This document shows positions 56,036 through 64,000 of a stretch of DNA of 64,000 nt, one piece after another. Source of the DNA: Psettodes erumei (Eukaryota; Chordata; Actinopteri; Pleuronectiformes; Psettodidae). The notes beneath the pieces are model-generated. The model was given only the letters and a program-made list of their open reading frames with translations, was not told the DNA's origin and searched no databases. The DNA lies in the NCBI GenBank assembly GCA_016785225.1, contig JAFBJZ010000872.1, positions 3,089,001 through 3,153,000 on the forward strand, in the 5' to 3' direction. A program made the position numbers and the translations under genes. Numbering within the stretch: the first letter of the stretch is position 1; each line of letters opens with the position of its first letter.

Positions 56036-57716
56036 AACCCTCAGGGCTGCCCTGCCTGAAGCCTGCATTGAATTACTTCTATAATTATCATTAGAGCACA
56101 TGTCGAATAAGCATCCCGTAGTCAGTGTCACTTTAGTTTACTTTGAGTGATATAAGGGGCAGTCGGATATGAGGGACAAGATGAAGATGGTGGTGAAACG
56201 AAGTCTTCGTAAAGAGTTGCAAAGAGATTCACTCTGTCATGACCTTCAGCTTTGATTGGCAGCTCTGTTTATGATAACCCATAGTTTGTAAATTACAGAA
56301 GATATAGAATAACTCATGGACGAACTTTGTTCAGACCCTCAGAACACTTTTTTACATTCCTGACAAGATAAAAAAAAGTTCTGAAGATACTGAATGCACC
56401 AGGAACAATTCTGGATTATGTGTTAAAGGGAGAAAAAGTAATAATGTTTACCACATCAAAACTATTGTTACAGTGTTAAATGGTTTCACACAGTGTGGAA
56501 CAGCTGTAGCCATTTTAAATTTAAAGCTACTACAGGGAAAATTACTGCATAAGAAAAATAAAGTGGTTCATCTTCATCTTGTTTACATAGGATTGTTTCA
56601 TCACTGCTACACTATTCAGCACCCCTGTTCAAAAAGGATACAGCTACTTCAAGTTCGCATTCATTTTTCTTTCACTTCCCAAACATCACCTGTACTGTAT
56701 CTGTTCAGTTCACAGTTTGGTGGTTTAGAGAAGTGGCAGATCTGATGTTTTTCCCATGAGTTCAAGTTCCCATAAATTGCTCTTTCAAAGAAGGTGAATT
56801 GATTTTGCAACGACCAGACAGAAAAGATTCACTGCAAAATCACTTTTATATGTGTCACACAGATAAACGTGAAACACAACAAACACAGTAACCCATGTGG
56901 TATCGCTCTCTTTCACAGTGGTCACACACGCTTTCACATCCTGCAAAACTATCAAGGATTTCAACTCAGATTACTGAGAAAAAAGGACCGTTAAATTCCA
57001 TGTTTCAATCCCAAAGGTAAAAAGGGGGAGAAGGAAAATCCCTTATACCTCTAATGAGGCGTGGGTGGTTTGAAGAGCTACTTTATGTCTTTATCCAGAT
57101 CAGTCCTGCTTCTTTCCTTCACAGTTGAGCAAGAGCTGCTGGAAGATGAAGGAAAAAAACAGCTGCCCTGGCTGTGACTGTTTCTGGGTAACACGCAGAC
57201 ACTGTTGATAAAACAAGAAGGATTGCCTCATTTTTCTGAGACAACAGCTGTCAGGCTATCTGTCTTGTTGTCAGATATAAACCTTAATAATTACTAATCA
57301 CTGTGTTTCCAGTCAAACCTAGTTCTCCTTGCCTAGGATGAAAACAATTAATTGTCTGAATCATCTAGTGCCATGTGAAAGTACTCAAATGTCCTACTTA
57401 CAAGTCACAATTCAAAAGTTACACCATTCACAAAGATACAGATTCACTTGAGCTTCATCTTAAACAGTAGAAGGTGAGGGGGACTGAAATATGGTCTTAA
57501 TGCTGATTAAACACAGGTGATACAGATATTTCTGTGTGAGTGAAAATGTACATTATGTTGTAAATATATATTTTTTTACTGTAAACAAGTTCTCTCCCGA
57601 ACCACTCAGTGCAAAAGAAAGAAGGGACAATTAAACAGCTGCTTCTGAATATGGCATGAGAAATGCTCGCTTTAGCCTGGAGGAGGGCTCTTTAGGTTTT
57701 TGCAACGTATTTCCCA
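56036..57716. other. Region between the promoter-like patch and the P2Y4-like gene, includes its 3' UTR
   Basis: No coding frame of note. The receptor's 3' UTR must enter from the right. No canonical AATAAA was found on that strand nearby; a variant AGTAAA at 57575-57580, about 140 nt after the stop, is the nearest candidate. Confidence 0.45.
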
Positions 57717-58811
57717 CTATCTCTCAAACTCTTCACTGGCTTTAAGGGCTGAGTTATTACAGACCAGAGCAATGCCGTGGGTTCTGTGCGGCATTGTTTG
57801 CATCTCCTCAGGTGTCTGGCTGCGTTTTGTTGTTTTTCTTCCTGTCAGGACAGACATCATTTTGGAACGGTAGTGATCCCCAGCCAGGAAATACAGAATG
57901 GGATCAATGCAGCTGTTGACACTCGCCAGCGGCCTTGTGATCTTGTAAGTGAAGTTGATGATGTTGAGGAACTCACAGTTGAGGTTTAACACGCGGGACG
58001 TGTAGTATAGCGTCCGTGTGATGTGAAACGGGACGAAGCTCACAGCGAACACCACCAGCACAACAATAATGAGCTTGATAGACTTCTGCCGTGAGGCACT
58101 GCTCTGCTGGGTGGCGGATAATCCCCGTCTGGGTCGGCATAGGGCCCGTGCCATCAAGCAGTAACACACCACTATGACCATGAACGGGACACCGAACAGG
58201 AGCACCATGACAACAGAGCTGTAGTCCACATACTCCTCAAAGGCATGCTGGCTGGTTGTGTCGTGGCAGAGGGTGTCATTGTCCCTCTTGGTGGTGGTGA
58301 CAAAAATGAGATTGGGCACCAGGCACGCGGTCACCACACCCCACACCATGCCACACACCAGGTGTGCATGACGAGACTTGACCAGAGTCAGCGCCTTGAT
58401 GGGGTGGCAGATGCCCAGGTAACGATGCACGCTGATGCTGGTGAGGAAGAGGATGCTGCAATAGAGGTTGGCGTAGAAGAGGAAGCGCACTATCTTGCAG
58501 GCAGCCACTCCAAAAGGCCAGTGACTGCGGTTGGCATAGTAGTAGATGAGGGTGGGCAGGGAGAGGACATACAGGAAGTCAGACAGGGCGAGGTGGAACA
58601 TGTACACCGTACTGGGGTTCCACGGACGCATCTTCAGGAACATCCATAACGCTGCAGCATTGAGCACAAAGCCGACCACAAACACCAGACTGTAGGACAC
58701 AGGCAGCAGGATGTACTTGAACTCCTCATCAAAGCGACAACTGTAGTTAAATACTGAGGTGAACACAGCTGACTGGTTGTGCGTGCCAGGGCTACTGATG
58801 ACCGTTTCCAT
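57717..58811 (-). CDS. p2ry4: P2Y4-like purinergic (nucleotide) G-protein-coupled receptor
   Basis: Complete 364-residue single-exon frame (ATG at 58811, TAG at 57717), the usual length of P2Y4. Seen: N-glycosylation sites NQS (12), NYS (22) and NRS (94); seven hydrophobic segments at roughly 33-58, 69-91, 104-130, 151-172, 199-222, 245-268 and 285-308; LALSD with Asp78 in TM2; Cys105 and Cys182 for the TM3-ECL2 disulfide; HRY (129-131) in place of DRY; CHDTT (182-186) in ECL2; HITR (263-266) in TM6 and KITR (290-293) in TM7, the paired basic motifs of nucleotide-binding P2Y receptors; and DPILY (303-307). Known of the family: plasma-membrane receptors for UTP/ATP coupled mainly to Gq and calcium release. 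CHDTT and the short tail fit the P2Y2/P2Y4 branch, and overall similarity from memory favours P2Y4 over P2Y2. The ATG has A at -3 and G at +4. The frame stays open upstream to a GTG at 58898, but a splice acceptor interrupts that stretch. Confidence 0.88.
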   Translation of the reverse strand: METVISSPGTHNQSAVFTSVFNYSCRFDEEFKYILLPVSYSLVFVVGFVLNAAALWMFLKMRPWNPSTVYMFHLALSDFLYVLSLPTLIYYYANRSHWPFGVAACKIVRFLFYANLYCSILFLTSISVHRYLGICHPIKALTLVKSRHAHLVCGMVWGVVTACLVPNLIFVTTTKRDNDTLCHDTTSQHAFEEYVDYSSVVMVLLFGVPFMVIVVCYCLMARALCRPRRGLSATQQSSASRQKSIKLIIVVLVVFAVSFVPFHITRTLYYTSRVLNLNCEFLNIINFTYKITRPLASVNSCIDPILYFLAGDHYRSKMMSVLTGRKTTKRSQTPEEMQTMPHRTHGIALVCNNSALKASEEFER

Positions 58812-58892
58812 AATGATGGGACTACTCAGTCTGGCACTTTCAAGCCAGCAGTTGACCAAACCTGCACAGAAGAGGCACTGGGATGTGAAAAC
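58812..58892 (-). promoter_or_regulatory. p2ry4: 3' splice site and 5' UTR before the P2Y4 start codon
   Basis: On the minus strand a pyrimidine-rich run ends in TTCTGTGCAG, with AG at 58863-58862, followed by GTTTGG from 58861, 50 nt before the ATG. This is a good acceptor and implies an upstream non-coding exon. The partner donor is not settled. Candidates are GGG|GTGAGT (GTGAGT at 59680-59675), GAG|GTAATT near 59466 and CACAG|GTACC near 59110. Confidence 0.45.
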
Positions 58893-59689
58893 TTTCACAG
58901 GTTTTACAGAGAAAACTAGTTAGTCAATTAATTGATCAGTCATTTGGCCGAATTAAGGTACTACTATGTTTTTAAAGCAAATAAAGTCATCCATTCTCTT
59001 GTCTCAGCTTCTTAGTTATGAAGATTTGCTGTTTTCCTCGGATTTCTATCGTTATAAATTGAATTTCCTTTTATTTTAAATTGTTCATTCGTTGTTGGGC
59101 TTTATAGGTACCTGTGATGGACATTTTCTCACTTTTTTCTGTCATTTAATTTTTTTAAAAATGAATCAAGAGTATCAGCAGATTTATCAATGAAACAATC
59201 GGTAGTTGCATGCGTAGGATTAATTCTTTGAGGAGTCCTTTTTTATGTAGTCCCCATTTACAAATGGTGAAAGTTTTCATATCCTTTGCTCCAATATTAG
59301 GAGTAATAAGTAAAAGTCCCGTATTTACTGCAGAATGGCCCTTTTGAGATTGTCATATTAACTTTATTTCTTAATCACCCCAAATAAATGTAGTGGAATA
59401 AAAAGAAGGCTAAAAGTGTTTTAAGTAACATAAAACGGGAGAAAAAAAACTATTCAAAAGCTCAATTACCTCAAACTATACTTCATTAGTACTTACATGG
59501 GGTACTTTCCACGACCGTTGGTTAACAATTTAAAGTGTTTTGACGATGATTCTTTGGTATCCACATCTGTACGGTTTTCCAGAGTCATCAACATCTGGAT
59601 GCACGCTGAACAACACAGGACGGCTCTGTTCATTAGGTAACGGTGTGACCGACGATCAGCCTAACACCGCCGCTACTCACCCCAAAAAT

Positions 59690-59879
59690 AGTTTAAAAAG
59701 GGAAAAAAGAGTGCTGGTACCAGGCTGGTGTTGTGAGAGGTGAGACGTCGTCTGCTTTGAGTAGTTTCTGCTCTCAGCTTGTCCTCTCTATATTAAAGAC
59801 GCGTTTTCTCGACGAAAGTCGTGCCGGAGTCCATGGCTGCGCTGCGGACACACTGGGCGCGGGACACACGGAGAGGAGG

Positions 59880-59922
<43 letters not shown>

Positions 59923-60130
59923 GCCAAGTTGGGAAGTCACGTTGCCGAGTGGACAACCCCCCCTCCCCCTCTCCAAAAAAAGTCTACATAGTAAGTCACT
60001 TTCAGTTCTGTCAACCACATGAAACCGCTACCACAGCTCATTCGCATAATCCACACTTTAAGATTTCGCTGGTGCTGTTGGAGCTTGTCATTGGAGCGGA
60101 ACCGTTAGAGATGTTGCGGTTTGGAGTCAG
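59690..60130 (-). promoter_or_regulatory. Possible promoter and first exon of the P2Y4-like gene
   Basis: This stretch is richer in CpG than its surroundings (around 59800-59870 and 60060-60170) and lies about 1 kb upstream of the receptor's coding exon, just beyond a GTGAGT donor on the minus strand at 59675-59680. It contains a (CA)n microsatellite. Placement by CpG content and distance only. It could also belong to a plus-strand transcript. Confidence 0.25.
59882..59917. repeat. (CA)n microsatellite
   Basis: About 17 perfect CA units inside the CpG-containing stretch upstream of the P2Y4-like gene. Confidence 0.95.
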
Positions 60131-61418
60131 TCCTGGAGCACTTCCAGTTCGTGCCACCACTTTCTTCCGCAACATTTCAGAGGGAAACCCAGTTGTAGCC
60201 GTTTCGCTCGCTGCTTTTTGTCCAAGAACTTATTTCCCGCTTACACTGCCGCAATGCTACAGATGAAATGAAACACCAGCAAACGAACTGGTCACATTCA
60301 GCACAGCCACAACGATTTATGCAACTACTCTGCTTAACACACGAGGCACCTGCATTTCAACCCTGATATTTTTTTATATTTCAGCCAATTTTGCTATTTA
60401 AATTTAATGTTGTATTCAAGTATTCCTCCATTGTGATATTTTATCTCAAAACATCTGAATATTTCCTAACCCTAACCCTGTCCTCCACCACAGGAGGCAT
60501 CATTTCCTCATCTTATAAATGAAATTTACTCCCATGACAACACATATTGGAAGTCAATACTGAAATGTTACACATGTTAATATTTGCACAGCTGTACAGT
60601 GGAACCTATGGTATAAACTGAAACATGTGCTAACTTGAGCTGTGATGGGACTAACCGGGTGGCCTCTGACATAGTCTTTGTCATCTCAGGCTTTTTCTGG
60701 AAGACTGATGTAAAGGCGTGACACTATAAAGTCTCGTCATAAAGAAATAGAAATAGGCAGGACGAGTATTGCTGTTGTATGAGATTGACAATAAACTTAG
60801 GTGGGATGATTCACTTAATAAGTTACCAAAAAGCTAAAGTTGGACTGACGCACAGTCGCAAACAAGATCATATCCATGCCAATAACAAAAAGCCCATAAA
60901 CACATTTGATTTGATTTACCCTTTTACAGTCTGCATTGGCACAGACAGTAGCACAAAATATATGACATGGTTCACAAGACCTCATATCCTTAAAAAGTTC
61001 AGTTCTCTGTTCCTACATGACCGCACAGCTGAAGACAGCTTTGACCAGAGTTTTAATTAGGCTGGAGATGTTGCGTTCCAATTTAAAAAAGTTTGTTGAT
61101 CAGTCAAATAACTTTGGACAGTGTTTGAAGAAAAATGAGACTAACAACTGATCTGAAGCTATTTAAATGTAATGGTAAATGTAAGTCACACATGAGATGT
61201 GTACATATCATACATATCAAATGTGGGTTAAAACAAAGCAAGAGTATTGTTTACCAAGTTTTTAACATAATGCCCTTTAATGTTCCTTGTCCCCACATAG
61301 AAATTGACCCCTTGACCCCATTCAGAGCAGCAGTAGTGACATGTGCTTGTGTGTATGGGTTGGACTTGGTAATGAGCATCTCTGTGTGAAGGGGTCAGCT
61401 TAGTGGAAACAGTGTGAG

Positions 61419-61421
<3 letters not shown>

Positions 61422-61454
<33 letters not shown>
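61422..61454. repeat. (GT)n microsatellite
   Basis: About 16 perfect GT units, 150 bp to the left of a (CA)n run on the same strand. Confidence 0.95.
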
Positions 61455-61456
<2 letters not shown>

Positions 61457-61604
61457 AGTGTGATTGTGTGTTCTGTGGTTTTGTGTGGTTAAGATGTTTG
61501 GAATGTGAGTGGGCCACTGACAAAGCATGTTCCCCATCAGGAACTCATTCAGAGTGTAGAACAGGGTGGATGGATTTACAGCACCACAGGTGGGAATTAC
61601 ATGT

Positions 61605-61607
<3 letters not shown>

Positions 61608-61649
<42 letters not shown>
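61608..61649. repeat. (CA)n microsatellite
   Basis: About 21 perfect CA units. It forms a potential inverted pair with the GT run at 61422-61454. Confidence 0.95.
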
Positions 61650-61650
<1 letters not shown>

Positions 61651-61689
61651 CCCGTTTTATCAGGTTACTGAATTTGTCAGTTGTTGAAG

Positions 61690-61975
61690 GAAAATTTCAA
61701 CATTTTGGCAAATGTGCATATTCGGTTTCTCGCAGAGAGTTACATAATAAGATTATACCACTTCCACATCTGTATGGTAAATATGAAACTGCTGACAGCA
61801 GGCATTTAGCTTAGCTTAGCACAAAGACTGGAAACAGCTAGCCTGGGTCTGATAACAAGATAAGAACTGCCACCTACAAGCCTTTCTGAAGATCACCAAT
61901 TACCACATTATGTCCTGTGTAATCTGTATAATCTATGTGTAAAAATGACATGTCATGTTTTGGAGTTGTGTGTCA
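61690..61975 (+). repeat. Diverged percomorph dispersed repeat (MITE-like)
   Basis: Diagnostic pieces in order are TTCAACATTTTGGCAAATG near 61697, GGTAAATATGAAACTGC near 61777, TTAGCTTAGCTTAGCACAAA near 61807, and GGAAACAGCTAGCCTGG near 61831, followed by a CACCTAC…ATCACCAATTACCAC stretch. I recall this string of motifs from a short non-coding repeat found in many copies in percomorph genomes and 3' UTRs. This copy is diverged and its right end is unclear. The family name is not assigned. Confidence 0.6.
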
Positions 61976-64000
61976 TCATCCTCTGAGCTGGATTACAGTG
62001 AGGGACTGGACCCTTATTATTGACTTGAGATTGATGGGCATCAAGAGGAGAATCCTTTGTGCTAATTTAACCAGCTGCTGCATCATATTTAATCGTAAAG
62101 ACATCAAAGTGCTCTTTGTCTTTTTCATCAACCTCTTGGCAAGAAAGCACATAAGTATACAATATTACCCAAAATATCAAACCATTACTTTACTAAAGAA
62201 TATGGACTCATGAAATATCTCCTTTTCTCCAGAGACTGTTCTTTTGTCTTAAACTTTACTTTGCCCACACTATGTGCAAATAACTCATTATAACACTCAT
62301 TTGCAAAACAATGTTGCTGCATAGCCAGTGACCATCTACTGTACGTACTGCATGTTAATCAATTTAAACGTTTTTCAAAAGACAAACCTTTTAGAACTGT
62401 GCATCCCTTTCATTTCAGCATAAAGTCCAGTATGCTTTCAGGTGACGTCAGCACTGCGGTCATGAGACTGTTTTAGAGGTCACTGACACATACCTGTTGT
62501 CAGTAGAGAGAGGAATGTGTTTGGTCTGATCTTAATGAGTAACTACCTTAACTGTAAGCAGCAAGCACAAACACAGACACTCGCACACCGAGTGGAATAT
62601 TTAAGAGTTATTTTGGGATCAGATCACACCTGTCTCACCCTTCTGCTGTTGTCTGTCATTGAAGTGAGCTGATAAACACAACTCTCACATGTTTGCTGGT
62701 GGACTTGCCTGTTATTTCAGGTGTTGTGTATTCACCAATGCAAAATGATGTAAGTTGATTAGCAGCAGAAAAGCACTGGTATTTTGTCAGTCATCAAGAC
62801 TAAGGAAATATTCTCTTGGCCCTTTTCCACAAAGAACCTCACTAATCTAGAGTAACCTTAACAAAAAAGAGTAAAATATGAAAAAGCTAAAAAGAAAGAG
62901 AAATGATGGAGAAAGAAACTGACCTAAACTCATAAAATTAAAACCAAAGTGCTTGGCTAAACCTAGCTGGTAACCCAGTGTGTTAGTTCTTGCATGACTT
63001 CCACACAATGAGAAGCATCACCTGGCAGCTGGCATGAATTGATTTATAGTTTCATCTAATATAGCAAATCTGCCCAAGTATATCAGACCATCTACTACAA
63101 AGAATTGCCCTGTGAATTAAACATTTCCTTCGATAAAACAGTAAAACATGTTTCGGATTTTAAAACTCTTTCCTCATAGTTGACTGTGTCACAGAAAACA
63201 CCCACTTGCACTGCAGTGTTGCACAGTGAAGCAGGCTTACACCTCAGTGCAGGAGATGTGATCTGGGGGGCTGAAGCTGAAGTGAGGATCTTTCTCTTTT
63301 TCCCACCCCTGCTCGCCAGGATGAAATGACACTGGTGCTTGCTTTGTGATGGTCAAGAGTTGCTTTATGCGCTTCAGTTCATAAGGGCTGCATAAAACAT
63401 GCACAGTGGACACAGGTGCTGATTAATTGCACGATAGCAACGGTAGGGGACGGAAAATAAAATGAGATATGGCAGGTCCTTCTGCTCCAACTTTACAGAC
63501 AATGTTCCAGTAGATAAGTACAACTAAGGATTTTATGCTCCATAGGTTTAATAGAGGTGCTTTTACAAGGTCATGTCCAGGCTCAATAATAGCAGAATAA
63601 TGGAAAGCACACAGCAGAAGGGAGGAAGGTGAATGGTAAACAATAGCCTTGAGTGAACACTGGCAATCGAAGAACTCTATTTTTTTATAGTCATTTAAAA
63701 TTGTTTAAACCAAAATCAATGAGACCTTGATATCATAATAAACATTTGTGTGTGTGTGTCAGTAACAAGAGATACATATCAAGGCCTTCCATTCATATCA
63801 CCCACCTCTCACTATCTGTCAGGATGGACAGACAAATAAAGCAGACGGTGCAATGAGTGCTTCCTGCGTTATGTTCCCTCTGATGTGTTGACACAGACCA
63901 ACTACCATTGCAGTATTGATCGAGTAAATGAAAAGACGGCAGGGCTGAGGTAAAGTCCAGCTCTTGTGAATGATATCCAATCAGTCTGTCCCCTCTTTTC

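Larger units (their letters stand above)
60131..64000. other. Intergenic right end, no gene seen
   Basis: AT-leaning sequence holding two microsatellites and the dispersed repeat. A short telomere-like string (CTAACCCTAACCCT, near 60468) is probably chance. No coding signal in the last 2 kb. Confidence 0.6.

Noticed and set aside
58245..58649. 134-residue plus-strand frame over the receptor
   Set aside because: Antisense shadow of the P2Y4-like coding exon.
58812..58898. N-terminal extension of the P2Y4-like receptor starting at a GTG
   Set aside because: No ATG, interrupted by a splice acceptor, and the protein from the ATG at 58811 already has the normal family length.
59733..60266. 177-residue plus-strand frame upstream of the receptor
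   Set aside because: Contains a His-Thr run from the (CA)n repeat and no domain; more likely promoter or non-coding exon sequence.
60464..60482. Telomere-like CTAACCCTAACCCT
   Set aside because: Little more than two units; too short to call an interstitial telomeric repeat.

Overview
This window reads as genomic DNA of a ray-finned fish, most likely a percomorph teleost. The evidence is one intact Sox3 gene whose protein is of the compact fish type without alanine tracts, one intact P2Y4-like nucleotide receptor, abundant (CA)n/(GT)n microsatellites, and a diverged dispersed repeat of a kind I recall from percomorph genomes. I see no prokaryotic features, CRISPR, rRNA, tRNA, transposase or reverse-transcriptase coding sequence.

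Layout. Positions 1-37,260 hold no gene I can support: about 37 kb of non-coding DNA with microsatellites, purine/pyrimidine-rich low-complexity tracts and islands of balanced-composition, repeat-free sequence that look like conserved regulatory elements (around 4.3, 12.2, 14.9 and 16.3 kb). From 37,265 to about 39,110, on the minus strand, lies the single-exon sox3 gene with a likely 3' UTR, a poly(A) signal and a TATA/CCAAT promoter. Upstream of it, from 39.2 to 55.2 kb, there is no other gene but many regulatory-looking blocks. The most striking is at 42.35-42.61 kb, where SOX and POU octamer motifs lie in a mirror arrangement.

At 55.5-56.05 kb there is a CpG-containing, promoter-like patch with good splice-donor sequences on both strands, which may start one or two unrecognised, possibly non-coding, transcripts. 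From 57,717 to 58,811, on the minus strand, is the complete coding exon of a P2Y4-type receptor. A 3' splice site 50 nt upstream of its ATG suggests a non-coding first exon, perhaps at about 59.7-60.1 kb. The last 4 kb has no gene; it holds microsatellites and the dispersed repeat.

How the parts relate. Sox3 is a SoxB1 transcription factor of the early nervous system and gonad, and isolation in gene-poor, regulation-rich DNA is typical of such developmental genes. The P2Y receptor is probably an unrelated neighbour. No new biological system is evident from coding sequence; the interesting material is regulatory. All calls of conserved elements here are inferences from composition and motifs, because no alignment could be run.
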